A stretch of 64,000 nt of DNA from Clostridium algoriphilum. GTDB lineage: Bacteria > Bacillota > Clostridia > Clostridiales > Clostridiaceae. Positions 56,053 to 64,000 of this stretch are shown piece after piece. Location of the stretch: assembly GCF_020443705.1 (NCBI RefSeq), contig NZ_JAIZZK010000001.1, positions 1 through 64,000 on the forward strand, in the 5' to 3' direction. The position numbers and the translations under genes are program-made. Under the pieces are notes generated by a model. That model made no database searches. It had not been told where the DNA came from and saw only the letters and a list, made by a program, of their open reading frames with translations. Position 1 is the first letter of the stretch. Every line of letters begins with the position of its first letter.

Positions 56053-56496
56053 ATGCGCAAAGGTTTTACATTAATTGAAATTGTTTTAGCTTTATCTATT
56101 ATCAGTATAATAGGGGGATGCAGCGTTATTTCACTCAAGTATTATAAAACAGTGAAAAACAGGCTAGATGCAGATTATTATTGCAATGCTACGGTTAGTT
56201 TCATTAATAATTCCAAAGTGTATTGTAGAGAAAAGTCTCTTAGTGCAGTTGTAATTTTTGATACATCTAGGAATGAAATGAGACTAAAGTATGGAATGGA
56301 TACTGTAAGTACACTATCATTTTTTAATAAAGTATCATTAGATCAAGTTTCAGGTAGACGAACTAATGGGGATATTGTTATAGATAATAAGGGGTATAGT
56401 AATGATGCATGCACAATAATTTTAAAGGATAATAATTCAGTAGATCATAAAATTACAATGAGAGTAGGTTCAGAATTTGTCAAAATCATTAAATAA
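56053..56496 (+). CDS. Prepilin/pseudopilin, first
   Basis: 147 residues with a type III (class 3) signal: MRKG, cleavage before FTLIEIVLALSII with Glu at position +5 of the mature protein. The hydrophobic N-helix is followed by a globular domain with residues such as YYCNATVSFINNS and SGRRTNGDIVID. Similar in size to GspG/GspH-type or PilA-like subunits; cannot be assigned to one. Needs a prepilin peptidase, which is not in this window. Overlaps the next prepilin gene by 20 bp. Confidence 0.88.
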   Translation: MRKGFTLIEIVLALSIISIIGGCSVISLKYYKTVKNRLDADYYCNATVSFINNSKVYCREKSLSAVVIFDTSRNEMRLKYGMDTVSTLSFFNKVSLDQVSGRRTNGDIVIDNKGYSNDACTIILKDNNSVDHKITMRVGSEFVKIIK

Positions 56497-56923
56497 AAAA
56501 GGATTTACATTAATAGAAGTGTTATGTAGTCTTGGAGTATTTTCAATTATTTTCATTTGCATAATGTCCTTTGATATAACGTCTTTAAATATGAAAAAAG
56601 ATATTAAAACTACAAATAATAATGTATTAATAATGGAAGCTATAAAAAACAACATTATATATACTATGACATATGCAGAATTAGAAGGGTTAATAAAGGA
56701 AGAAAAAATTTATATAAACAGAGAATATATGACTTTTGATAAGATTAAAATTGGTGTTATGGATGCATTTTCAAGTCAGATGCCTGTGGCAAATCAGTAT
56801 ATTAAACTGAGCTTTGTAAAAGATGAGTTTATGGTTTATAAGTTAACACTTTCCTTATTTTCTGGAATACTAAATGATAAATCAGAATTACAGTGTAATT
56901 TCTATAAAGGTGACCATAAATGA
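56477..56923 (+). CDS. Prepilin/pseudopilin, second
   Basis: 148 residues; signal MSKSLNKKG cleaved before FTLIEVLCSLGVFSIIFICI, with Glu +5. It starts at TTG 56477 inside the end of the previous gene. The rest is a small globular head without recognisable motifs. Likely a minor pilin (GspI-like or PilV-like by position), but that is inference. Ends with a four-base overlap (ATGA) with the third prepilin gene. Confidence 0.85.
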   Translation: MSKSLNKKGFTLIEVLCSLGVFSIIFICIMSFDITSLNMKKDIKTTNNNVLIMEAIKNNIIYTMTYAELEGLIKEEKIYINREYMTFDKIKIGVMDAFSSQMPVANQYIKLSFVKDEFMVYKLTLSLFSGILNDKSELQCNFYKGDHK

Positions 56924-57378
56924 AGAAGAAGGGTTTTACACTTATAGAAATAGTAATAGCCATGGGATTGGTATTTTTAATGGTTGGGATAGTAAATAGT
57001 TTGCTAAACTCTTATGTCAAAAGCTATAAAAATAGTGTAGTACAAAATAATGGGTTTAATTATTTAAATGAAGCTATATCAATAATAGAAAAAGAGCTTA
57101 ATCAACATTCAGCTTCAGTAAAAACTGAAAACAATGTTATTAAAATAAATTATTTTGATGGAGAGAAAATAAACAATATAAAATGTATAAACAGTAATCT
57201 ATATATTTTATATGGAACAAAATATGCACCACCCCTTGATAAGGGCACAAAGAGCGTAATTATAGATGATGTGAAAGAATTTGTAGCTATAAAAGAAGGG
57301 AAAATTATTTATATTAAGGTTGCTTGGTATAATGGTCAAAGTATTGAGAGGTGTTTGGTGATAGAAAATGCAAACTAA
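56920..57378 (+). CDS. Prepilin/pseudopilin, third
   Basis: 152 residues; short signal MKKKG cleaved before FTLIEIVIAMGLVFLMVGIV with Glu +5. Head region rich in Asn/Lys with ISIIEKELNQHSASVKTENN, typical of GspJ/PilW-like minor pseudopilins. Overlaps the previous gene (ATGA) and the next by 11 bases, so the prepilin genes form a tightly coupled cassette. Confidence 0.86.
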   Translation: MKKKGFTLIEIVIAMGLVFLMVGIVNSLLNSYVKSYKNSVVQNNGFNYLNEAISIIEKELNQHSASVKTENNVIKINYFDGEKINNIKCINSNLYILYGTKYAPPLDKGTKSVIIDDVKEFVAIKEGKIIYIKVAWYNGQSIERCLVIENAN

Positions 57379-57799
57379 AAAGGGCTTTATATTAATTTAT
57401 ACTATTTTAGTAGGGCTTATCTGTTTAATTATTATGATGTATATATTTGATATACAAGTGTCAGAGATGAAATACTCTACCAGTACTAAAAAATATGTTT
57501 TAAATGAGGATAATTATCAAAAATACAAAGAATATCTAATGACTTTATTTTTTGATTACCTTAAAGAAAATAAGGAGCAAATAAAAGAAGGGGATACAAA
57601 TAAGTTTTTTTATAATTCAACAGGCAATATCGTAAATTATGGAACATCAAATGTGGTTTATTCTAATAAAACCGAAGAGTTTATTTTTAAAACACCTGAC
57701 GAAACCAGATTAACTAGAAATGATTATTACAAGTTAGAAGTTGTTGGTGAAAGCTTTAAGTTGATATTTGTAAAAACTGATTATACTTATAGTATTTGA
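57368..57799 (+). CDS. Atypical minor pseudopilin lacking Glu +5 (GspK/PilX-like)
   Basis: 143 residues. The N-terminus MQTKKG then FILIYTILVGLICLIIMMYI resembles a prepilin signal, but the mature +5 residue is Tyr, not Glu. Loss of Glu5 is a hallmark of the GspK tip pseudopilin, which caps the pilus. The rest is charged (EDNYQKYKEYLMTLFFDYLK) and shows no other known domain. Position as the last of the prepilin cassette fits a tip subunit, but the assignment is inference. Confidence 0.7.
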   Translation: MQTKKGFILIYTILVGLICLIIMMYIFDIQVSEMKYSTSTKKYVLNEDNYQKYKEYLMTLFFDYLKENKEQIKEGDTNKFFYNSTGNIVNYGTSNVVYSNKTEEFIFKTPDETRLTRNDYYKLEVVGESFKLIFVKTDYTYSI

Positions 57800-57825
57800 T
57801 TATGATTATAAATTAGGAGGTAAAA

Positions 57826-58602
57826 ATGAAATTTAGAAAAAATATGCTTCTTGAGGTATCACCCCAAAGAATTGAAGGTATAGAATTCTCTAAGCAAACA
57901 ATGTTAAGCAAAACCATAAATTTCCTTCAAAAAAATAAATATTACAAAGATATTTTGGATATAAAAGATTTTAAATTAGATATAAAAAATAAAAACTTAT
58001 ATATTCTTGTAGAAGGTGAAACAGTATATATTAAAATGGTAACATTGCCATTAGTTAAAAAATATCAAATTAATGATATCATTAAAAATGAATTAAGATA
58101 TTATTACAAAGATATAGATCACATGGCATTTACCTATAAGTTAATAAAAGAGGATAAAATTAATATGGAGTTATTAGTTTTTTGCCTAAAGGGAAATAAC
58201 TTAGATATTTTAGAAAATAGCATTGAAAATAACATTAATTTAAGAAAAATAAATCTAATTCAGTTTTGTTTTAAGGAGTATTGTTCTACTAAAATCAATG
58301 TAAAAAGCTATATATTAGTATTTTATTATAATAGTAATTTGTATTTTTTAATATGCAACAACAATGAAATTGTAGCTAATAATATTGTGAACATTGAGGA
58401 ATTACATCAATTTGAATTCTCATACCTAATGAATAATTTTCTAGAACAGTATAATGATTATGTGAAATTGAGCGAAAAAATATATTATGTAAACATTAAT
58501 GCACTAAATATTGATGAATTAGAGTATGTATCATTACCTCATCAAATATTAGATGAGGTAAGTCGGAAAGAATTGCTAAAATATATAATAATAAAAGGGT
58601 AG
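57826..58602 (+). CDS. PilM-like cytoplasmic protein (degenerate)
   Basis: 258 residues, no signal or membrane segment. By position (before a PilN-like and a PilO-like gene) and by the sequence ISPQRIEGIE-type start, VTLPLVKKYQINDIIKNELR and later YILVFYYNSNLYFLICNNNE it resembles the PilM/GspL cytoplasmic actin-like domain. However, it is about 100 residues shorter than PilM, and the usual nucleotide-binding glycines are not visible, so I call it degenerate or truncated PilM-like. AGGAGG start. Confidence 0.6.
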   Translation: MKFRKNMLLEVSPQRIEGIEFSKQTMLSKTINFLQKNKYYKDILDIKDFKLDIKNKNLYILVEGETVYIKMVTLPLVKKYQINDIIKNELRYYYKDIDHMAFTYKLIKEDKINMELLVFCLKGNNLDILENSIENNINLRKINLIQFCFKEYCSTKINVKSYILVFYYNSNLYFLICNNNEIVANNIVNIEELHQFEFSYLMNNFLEQYNDYVKLSEKIYYVNINALNIDELEYVSLPHQILDEVSRKELLKYIIIKG

Positions 58603-58607
58603 GGGAT

Positions 58608-59072
58608 ATGATGAAAAAAGCATTCATTCCTAATTGGTATATAGATAAAAAAAATCAACTAAGATATAAAAAATTTAAGATATGTATTGTAATAATGCTT
58701 ATAGTAAATATTTTGTTGATGAGTTTTATATTAAATACATCCAATAAAGTAAAAAATATTGAAAGCGATATTGCACTTCAAAAAAAGAAGATTAATGTTG
58801 TAGAAGGTATTAAAAAAAGTAACATTGTTAAACAAGATGTTGTTATTATTGAAAGATATAATGAGCTCAGCAATTTTATGAAGCAAAACAATATAAATTA
58901 CAATAATATTATTATAACAAAGACTGATTTAGAAATGGATATTGAAGCTAAAAATTATGAAGAATATATTACTGCAATAGGATGCATAGAAAATAACTAT
59001 TCAATAAAAATACTAACTCCAAATAATAAAAATAAAGGTAACTTTAACTTTAAAGTTACAATAGGTGTATAA
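58608..59072 (+). CDS. PilN-like assembly protein
   Basis: 154 residues: a short basic N-terminus including FIPNWYIDKKNQ (PilN-like), one membrane helix (FKICIVIMLIVNILLMSFIL), a coiled-coil (VKNIESDIALQKKKINVVEG), then a small globular part. Architecture and position match PilN of type IV pili, which binds PilM by its N-terminus. Homology is not obvious from primary sequence alone. Two ATGs in a row; either may be used. Confidence 0.6.
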   Translation: MMKKAFIPNWYIDKKNQLRYKKFKICIVIMLIVNILLMSFILNTSNKVKNIESDIALQKKKINVVEGIKKSNIVKQDVVIIERYNELSNFMKQNNINYNNIIITKTDLEMDIEAKNYEEYITAIGCIENNYSIKILTPNNKNKGNFNFKVTIGV

Positions 59073-59074
59073 GA

Positions 59075-59515
59075 ATGATTAAAAACAAAAATATTGTTTG
59101 GATATTAAGTATACTTATTATGTTTATTGCCATTTTATCAGTTAAACTTGTTTTTGTTAATAATAAGTTTATTACTTATAAAAATCAAGTCGTAATCAAT
59201 GGTAATAATGCAAATAGTGTTACAGCAAGTAAGAGTCATAAGGTAAGTAAAAGTTTTGCTAGTGTAGATAAATATGGATATAGCGATATTTTAAAATGCA
59301 TAAGTAGAATTAAAGGTTTTGAAGTTAATTCAATTAATATGTTGGAGAATGAGAAATGTAATGTTGGGATCAATTATAATGGAGATATAAAATTATTGTA
59401 TACTTCTTTATGTTCGTTAAGTGAAGAGAGTAATTTTATAAACATAGATAAAATTGGTATTAGTAAAGATAGCAAAATTACTAATATGAGTATCAACTTT
59501 AAAAAGAATAAGTGA
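59075..59515 (+). CDS. PilO-like assembly protein
   Basis: 146 residues: one N-terminal membrane helix (IVWILSILIMFIAILSVKLV) and a small extracytoplasmic domain. PilO-like by position after PilN-like and by single-helix layout; the C-terminal part (YNGDIKLLYTSLCSLSEESN) has the spacing seen in PilO. No catalytic motif. It starts two bases after the previous stop and ends the operon before a terminator. Confidence 0.55.
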   Translation: MIKNKNIVWILSILIMFIAILSVKLVFVNNKFITYKNQVVINGNNANSVTASKSHKVSKSFASVDKYGYSDILKCISRIKGFEVNSINMLENEKCNVGINYNGDIKLLYTSLCSLSEESNFINIDKIGISKDSKITNMSINFKKNK

Positions 59516-59520
59516 TTTAT

Positions 59521-59560
59521 AAAGATGTCTGCCTTTTGATAAAAAGCTGGACATCTTATT
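59521..59560 (+). terminator. Terminator after the pilus operon
   Basis: AAGATGTC (59522-59529) pairs with GACATCTT (59550-59557); inside, CTTTT and AAAAG close a further short stem. A T/A-rich tail follows. Confidence 0.7.
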
Positions 59561-60126
59561 ATTAATTATCAAGAAGTATGTATTATTTTGAGTATATAGT
59601 TAATAAATATACAAAATTATAGAAAAAATATATAATATTATTTGCAAAAATCATTAAGTTTTGATAAAATAACATTGTTCCACTGTAATGTTTATATTTA
59701 GTGTGGTTATAAAATATTTTTATTGTAAGCGATTCATTTGAAAATTTTAATCATAAATGGGCCAAGTTTAAGAATTCTTGGTAAAAAATAAAATAATATT
59801 ATGGGAAGTTTACATTAAAAGAAGTAAACAATAAATATTGATGTAATTTGAAGTGCATCTTTTAAATATTTATGCAATAGAACATTTATAAAGATCAGTG
59901 TTATTAAAAAGTTGCATGGTCGTAATTAACGGTTTAAGTTTTCATGAGTATATTATAGTTATGAATGCTATAAAGAGTGAAATATAGCTTTATAAGGTTA
60001 TTGCTACGCGTATTTACAAATTAACTCTAAATATATAACTAGATATGTAGTATATGTTTAGAAATTGGTATTAATTTACCAAGTAAGGTTATAATATAAA
60101 TGGGTTAATTGAATTATTAATGAATT
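59561..60126. other. Gene-free A/T-rich stretch before efp
   Basis: About 570 bp with no ORF or known RNA that I can support. Near its end TATAAT (60090-60095) could be the efp -10 box. TTGGTA (60065-60070) and TACCAA (60077-60082) form an inverted repeat with six bases between, and the left half could double as a poor -35. The middle contains short stems (for example GTTTAC/GTAAAC near 59810) that I do not consider significant. Confidence 0.5.
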
Positions 60127-60141
60127 TTGGAGGGATACAAA

Positions 60142-60699
60142 ATGATATCAGCGGGAGACATAAGAAAAGGAACTACATTTGATGAAGGTGGACAAGTTTA
60201 CACCGTAATAGATTTTTTGCACGTAAAACCTGGTAAGGGTGCTGCATTTGTTAGAACTAAATTAAGAAACGTTATAAACTCAGGGGTTACAGAAAAAACA
60301 TTTAACCCAACTACAAAATTACAAGAGGCAGTTATAGAAAGAAAAGAAATGCAATATTTATATGCAGCTGACGGACTATACTACTTCATGGATCAAGAAA
60401 CTTTTGAACAAATACCACTTAACTACGAAAAAGTTGAAGATGCAATAAAATACTTAAAAGAAAATATGTTTGCTATAATAAAATTTTATAAGGATGAGGC
60501 TTTCTCAGTAGAAGCTCCAAACTTTGTAGAATTACTTATAACTAGTACTGAACCAGGTGTTAGAGGTAATACATCTTCAAGTGTAACAAAACCTGCAACT
60601 GTAGAAACAGGAGCAATAATTCAGGTTCCAATGTTTGTTAATGAAGGCGAAACCATAAGAATAGACACTAGAAATGGTGACTACATGCTAAGAGTATAA
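60142..60699 (+). CDS. efp: Translation elongation factor P
   Basis: 185 residues, three beta-barrel domains. Relieves ribosome stalling at polyproline. The loop that reaches the peptidyl-transferase centre reads [13 protein letters not shown], with the modifiable Lys at position 32, as in Firmicutes where it is aminopentanolated. Other motifs are [10 protein letters not shown] and VQPxxxVETGA-type end ([20 protein letters not shown]). ATG 60142 follows GGAGGG; the frame extends upstream but without a site. Monocistronic, ended by a hairpin. Confidence 0.97.
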   Translation: MISAGDIRKGTTFDEGGQVYTVIDFLHVKPGKGAAFVRTKLRNVINSGVTEKTFNPTTKLQEAVIERKEMQYLYAADGLYYFMDQETFEQIPLNYEKVEDAIKYLKENMFAIIKFYKDEAFSVEAPNFVELLITSTEPGVRGNTSSSVTKPATVETGAIIQVPMFVNEGETIRIDTRNGDYMLRV

Positions 60700-60712
60700 A
60701 TTTTACAATTAA

Positions 60713-60739
60713 GAAGAACCGATATGGTTCTTTTTTTTT
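60713..60739 (+). terminator. Rho-independent terminator after efp
   Basis: AAGAACC pairs with GGTTCTT around GATAT, followed by a long T-run (60731-60739). Separates efp from spoIIIA. Confidence 0.88.
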
Positions 60740-60812
60740 GTTCTTTTTTTGAGAAAAATACATATATTATGGAAATGAATCTGATTTAAATTAATATAAT
60801 TTCGATTATATG

Positions 60813-60841
60813 GAATATTTCATGAGGTTGTAAAATACAAA
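60813..60841 (+). promoter_or_regulatory. Candidate sigma-E promoter for spoIIIA
   Basis: GAATATT (60813-60819) resembles the sigma-E -35 (GHATATT). After 14 bases, AATACAAA (60834-60841) resembles the -10 CATACAHT. Spacing and position, 22 bp before the spoIIIAA start, fit mother-cell expression as known for Bacillus spoIIIA. Identity of the sigma factor is inferred from motif only. Confidence 0.6.
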
Positions 60842-60863
60842 TTATATATGGGAGTGTGAAAAA

Positions 60864-61784
60864 ATGTTAGTTACAAAAGATTTATTTGAAATACTACCTA
60901 AGGTTATTAGAAATAAATTGGAGCAGGTTGATAATTTACAACAACTTGAAGAGATTAGGATAAAAGTAAACAAGCCTATGTTTATTCACATTGGAAGTAG
61001 GGAGGAAATCTGGGACTATATTGCTTCGCCAGAGGATATAAAATACATAATGCAGAGGATTAGCAATTACTCAATATATGCGTTTGAAGACGAGATTAGA
61101 CAGGGGTATATAACTATAAAAGGTGGACACAGAGTTGGATTATGTGGAATTTGTGTTATTGAAAACAATAGCATAAAAACTATTAAAGATATTTCATCTA
61201 TAAACATAAGGGCATGTAAAGAAATCATTGGTTGTGCTGATAAAGTAATGCCTTATATTACTAATAATAATTCAGTTTACAATACAATAATTATATCGCC
61301 TCCGAAATGTGGCAAAACTACTTTGCTTAGAGATATATCGAGGCAAATATCTCAGGGAAATAAAAACAAAAATTTCCATGGCAAGAATGTTTCTGTAATT
61401 GATGAGAGGTCCGAAATCGCTGGTTCTTTTAAAGGGATACCTCAAATGGACGTGGGCATTCGCACTGATGTATTAGATAATTGCCCTAAGAGCCAGGGGA
61501 TTATGATGGCAATTAGAAGCATGTCGCCTGATGTGATAGTTTGTGATGAAATTGGTACTCAAAAGGATATGGAAAGTGTACTAATGGCATTAAATTCTGG
61601 AATTAGTTTAATTACAACTATTCATGGCTTTGGAATTGAAGACTTGTATAAAAGAAATGTTTTTAAAGAAATTGTAGATAATTTCGTATTTACGAGGGGA
61701 ATAGTGCTTAGCAATAAAAAAGGAATTGGAACAATAGAGTGTATTTATGATTTTACTAAAGGCATAGATGTGTGGAGGTCATAA
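60864..61784 (+). CDS. spoIIIAA: Stage III sporulation ATPase SpoIIIAA
   Basis: Secretion-type ATPase of the SpoIIIA-SpoIIQ channel that feeds the forespore from the mother cell. 306 residues; P-loop SPPKCGKTTLLRDIS (P146-P-K-C-G-K151), Walker B-like DVIVCDEIG, and the N-terminal region IYAFEDEIRQGYITIKGGHR (conserved GGHRVGL). Overlaps spoIIIAB reading frame by context but the AB start is two bases after its stop. Same ATPase superfamily as PilB upstream. Confidence 0.95.
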   Translation: MLVTKDLFEILPKVIRNKLEQVDNLQQLEEIRIKVNKPMFIHIGSREEIWDYIASPEDIKYIMQRISNYSIYAFEDEIRQGYITIKGGHRVGLCGICVIENNSIKTIKDISSINIRACKEIIGCADKVMPYITNNNSVYNTIIISPPKCGKTTLLRDISRQISQGNKNKNFHGKNVSVIDERSEIAGSFKGIPQMDVGIRTDVLDNCPKSQGIMMAIRSMSPDVIVCDEIGTQKDMESVLMALNSGISLITTIHGFGIEDLYKRNVFKEIVDNFVFTRGIVLSNKKGIGTIECIYDFTKGIDVWRS

Positions 61785-61785
61785 T

Positions 61786-62304
61786 ATGATTAAAATAATC
61801 GGATGTATTGTGATATTAGGTGCATCAACTATGGCTGGATTTATATATAGTGAAAGATTAAAGTATAGAGTTTTTCAACTTAATGAAATCCAACGAGCAA
61901 TATATCAGCTTCAAAATGAAATAACTTATGTACATTCTCTTTTGCCAGATGCTTTTAAAAGTATAGCAGATAAAAGCAAAGAGCCTATAAATGAACTTTT
62001 TGCCAAAACTAGTGAATTATTATCTGACAATGAATACGAAAATGTATATCAGGCTATGAATAGTGCAGTGGAGTTTGTAAAAAACAAATTATATTTAAAC
62101 GCTGATGATATAAATGTTATTTTGGATTTATCTAAAACACTCGGAGAATCTGATATTCAAGGTCAAAATAGTATGTTTACACTTACCATAGCTAATTTAA
62201 AGAAGCAAATTAAAATATCAGAAGAATATATGATTAAAAACATAAAAATGTACAGATATTTAGGTTTTTCCTTTGGGGCAATGATTGTTATAGCATTAAT
62301 TTAG
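61786..62304 (+). CDS. spoIIIAB: Stage III sporulation protein SpoIIIAB
   Basis: 172 residues, GspF-like platform component of the SpoIIIA channel. N-terminal membrane helix (IIGCIVILGASTMAGFIYSE), a helical domain with RVFQLNEIQRAIYQLQNEI and LLPDAFKSIAD, and a C-terminal helix (LGFSFGAMIVIALI). Start ATG 61786, immediately after GGAGG, is chosen over an upstream in-frame ATG at 61768 inside spoIIIAA. Confidence 0.93.
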   Translation: MIKIIGCIVILGASTMAGFIYSERLKYRVFQLNEIQRAIYQLQNEITYVHSLLPDAFKSIADKSKEPINELFAKTSELLSDNEYENVYQAMNSAVEFVKNKLYLNADDINVILDLSKTLGESDIQGQNSMFTLTIANLKKQIKISEEYMIKNIKMYRYLGFSFGAMIVIALI

Positions 62305-62317
62305 GGGAGGTTTTCAA

Positions 62318-62515
62318 GTGTTAGATGTTAGTTTGCTATTTAAAATAGGGGCAACAGGTATTTTAATTATTATTATTGATAAAGTTTTAAAAAGTGGTGG
62401 CAAAGATGATATAGCTGTGGTTGCAAATTTAGCAGGAGTAATACTACTTCTTATGATGGTTATAAATTTAGTAAACAAGCTGTTTACTTCTGTGAAAACA
62501 CTTTTTCAGTTTTAA
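62318..62515 (+). CDS. spoIIIAC: Stage III sporulation protein SpoIIIAC
   Basis: 65-residue membrane protein with two hydrophobic segments (LLFKIGATGILIIIIDKVL and VANLAGVILLLMMVINLVN). Conserved KSGGKDDIAVVANLAG loop. SpoIIIAC and SpoIIIAD resemble each other and together form part of the SpoIIIA membrane complex. GTG start after GGGGAGG. Confidence 0.93.
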   Translation: MLDVSLLFKIGATGILIIIIDKVLKSGGKDDIAVVANLAGVILLLMMVINLVNKLFTSVKTLFQF

Positions 62516-62519
62516 GGCG

Positions 62520-62557
62520 AGTAAGATAACGATCCAAGAAGTGTTATCTTACTTTTA
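62520..62557 (+). terminator. Terminator-like hairpin between spoIIIAC and spoIIIAD
   Basis: AGTAAGATAAC (62520-62530) pairs perfectly with GTTATCTTACT (62543-62553), loop GATCCAAGAAGT, followed by TTTT. It lies within the otherwise continuous spoIIIA operon, so it may set the ratio of upstream to downstream subunits or protect mRNA. Confidence 0.6.
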
Positions 62558-62590
62558 AAGATAATCACAGATGCAATCGAGGAGGAAATT

Positions 62591-62974
62591 ATGGAAATAA
62601 TTAAAATTGTTGCATTTGCTTTCATAGCATTATTTATTGTACTTATATTTAAAGGTAAAAGAGATGATCTAGCTATTCAAGTTAGTATTGTAGCAGGAAT
62701 ATTAATCTTTTTATTTATGGTAAACAAACTTACATTAATAATGAGCTTTTTACAGACACTAGCGAATAAAGCCAACATTGATGTTATATATTTAAACACA
62801 GTCTTTAAGATACTTGGCATTGCATATTTAGCTTCCTTTTGCAGTGAGATATGTAGGGATGCTGGCGAGAATAGTATTGCGGCTAAAGTTGAATTCTCTG
62901 GAAAAATATTAATACTAGCTTTAGCGATACCTATCTTAATGGCAGTTATGCAATCTATTTTAAAGATAATGTAG
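62591..62974 (+). CDS. spoIIIAD: Stage III sporulation protein SpoIIIAD
   Basis: 127-residue membrane protein with three or four hydrophobic segments. IIKIVAFAFIALFIVLIFKG, KRDDLAIQVSIVAGILIFLF (the KxxDxA loop shared with SpoIIIAC), ILGIAYLASFCSEICRDAGE and ILALAIPILMAVMQSI. Normal length. AGGAGG start. Confidence 0.94.
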   Translation: MEIIKIVAFAFIALFIVLIFKGKRDDLAIQVSIVAGILIFLFMVNKLTLIMSFLQTLANKANIDVIYLNTVFKILGIAYLASFCSEICRDAGENSIAAKVEFSGKILILALAIPILMAVMQSILKIM

Positions 62975-63020
62975 ATGGTTAATATGAAAAAATATTACAA
63001 ATCTAAATGTGAGGTATAAT

Positions 63021-64000
63021 ATGAAAAAAATAGGACTGATTTTAATATTTTTAATATGTTTAATATGTGTTCCTATGAGTGTACAAGCTACAGAAACAGG
63101 GAAAATAGGAGAAAAGCAGCAACAGGAAATAAGCAATTTATATGACTACATATCAAACGTGAAAACAAAGTATGAAATATTTAACGATATGGAACCAAAA
63201 ACTTTTGTAGAACAATTTATAAAAACTGGACAAGGTGGGTTTAGTTTTAAGAATATCTCAAGTTATATTATCAAATACACATTTAAAGAAGTCATTGCAT
63301 CTATGGAATTAATTGGAAGTCTCATGATTGTTGCTATTATCTGTGCACTGCTTAATAATCTTCAGAGTGCTTTTAGTAAAGAGAACTTGTCGAATATTGC
63401 TTATTTCGCATGTTATGGTGTGATGATTGTGATGATAACTAAAAGCTTTTATATAGTAGTAGAGCTTGCTAAAAATACTATTGTTAATATGTCTGATTTT
63501 ATGGTAGCACTTATACCAGTACTCATGATGCTCCTAGCGAGTGTAGGAGGGTTTGCAGAAGCAACTTTACTGGACCCTGTAATAATGGGTTTTGCCACAG
63601 TAAGTTCCAAATTGTATGTAGATATTATTATACCTATAATATTTATGAGTTTCGTACTACAATTTGTTTCAAATATATCTAGTGATTATAAAATAAAAAA
63701 TTTAACAAAGCTTTTAAAACAAGCTGCCCTTTGGATCCAGGGGATAGTTATGACGGTGTTTATTGCTGTAATTACATTAAGAAGCATAGCAGCAAAAACC
63801 CTAGATCAAGTTACTATAAAAACAGCAAAATTTGCAGTAGATACATTTGTTCCTGTAGTTGGAAAATGTTTATCTGATGCTATTTCAACTGTCGCGGGAT
63901 ACTCACTTCTTCTAAAAAATGCAATAAGTGGACTTGGGTTAATTATTCTTATAGTAATAGTATTACTTCCGATTATAAAACTGCTAATTATGGCTTTTTT
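63021..64000 (+). CDS. spoIIIAE: Stage III sporulation protein SpoIIIAE (3' partial)
   Basis: Begins at ATG 63021 and is open to the window edge (326 full codons). N-terminal signal peptide (KKIGLILIFLICLICVPMSV, then QATE), a short extracytoplasmic segment, then multiple membrane helices beginning near residue 95. Matches SpoIIIAE, the largest membrane subunit of the SpoIIIA complex; motifs DFMVALIPVLMMLLASVGGF and FVPVVGKCLSDAI are family-like. The rest of the operon (AF, AG, AH) would lie beyond the window. Confidence 0.93.
   Translation, partial: MKKIGLILIFLICLICVPMSVQATETGKIGEKQQQEISNLYDYISNVKTKYEIFNDMEPKTFVEQFIKTGQGGFSFKNISSYIIKYTFKEVIASMELIGSLMIVAIICALLNNLQSAFSKENLSNIAYFACYGVMIVMITKSFYIVVELAKNTIVNMSDFMVALIPVLMMLLASVGGFAEATLLDPVIMGFATVSSKLYVDIIIPIIFMSFVLQFVSNISSDYKIKNLTKLLKQAALWIQGIVMTVFIAVITLRSIAAKTLDQVTIKTAKFAVDTFVPVVGKCLSDAISTVAGYSLLLKNAISGLGLIILIVIVLLPIIKLLIMAF

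Overview
This window looks like a chromosomal segment of a motile, endospore-forming Clostridium (low-G+C Firmicutes, probably Clostridium sensu stricto). The evidence is strong A/T bias, AGGAGG-type ribosome binding sites with frequent GTG/TTG starts, a natural FliR-FlhB fusion, spoIIIA genes, a SpoVD-type PBP, and a clostridial flagellum order with motAB inside the operon. The murE DNPR motif and dapF suggest meso-diaminopimelate peptidoglycan. I cannot name the species.

Layout. (1) Bases 1-17200: the 3' part of a large flagellar operon, with fliK (5' cut by the window edge), flgD, a flg_new-type gene, flgE, flbD, motA, motB, fliL, fliO, fliP, fliQ, fliR-flhB, flhA, flhF, flhG, a PilZ/YcgR protein, fliA (sigma-28), a SwrB-like protein, an unannotated 75-codon membrane ORF and two rod/hook proteins (flgF- and flgG-like). 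(2) 17352-27143: single genes, namely an unknown membrane protein, a CBS-domain Mn-dependent pyrophosphatase, a Ca2+ P-type ATPase, a small basic protein, a Lon-like protease whose ATPase motifs look degenerate, and ychF. (3) 27391-42720: division and cell-wall cluster, with mraZ (preceded by four 10-bp-spaced MraZ boxes), rsmH, ftsL, spoVD, murE, murF, mraY, ftsW/spoVE, ftsQ, DUF881-sbp-DUF881, yggS, sepF, yggT, ylmH and divIVA. murD, murG, ftsA and ftsZ are not in this stretch. (4) 42796-49173: mtn, a TraR/DksA-type zinc protein, lspA, rluD, pyrR, uraA and an RNA methyltransferase. (5) 49174-50201: a gene-poor kilobase with two inverted copies of a long palindromic element flanking the remnant of an Lrp/AsnC regulator. 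(6) 50202-52931: rqcH (minus strand) and dapF. (7) 53087-59515: a compact type IV pilus/type II secretion-like operon. (8) 60142-64000: efp and the spoIIIA operon, running off the window in spoIIIAE.

The most interesting material lies between or inside familiar genes. It includes the palindromic elements with a conserved, comparatively G+C-rich core (A 49181-49433, B 49946-50187, and a possibly related C at 25797-25994). It also includes a PyrR-type hairpin whose lower stem covers the uraA Shine-Dalgarno region, and an apparent ATT-initiated membrane microprotein before flgF. Other points are a 159-residue internal repeat in FliK, a pseudo-AAA Lon, a leader hairpin before murE and the lrp remnant. 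I found no rRNA, tRNA, CRISPR array, transposase or prophage. All calls come from reading the sequence and translations; no search was run.
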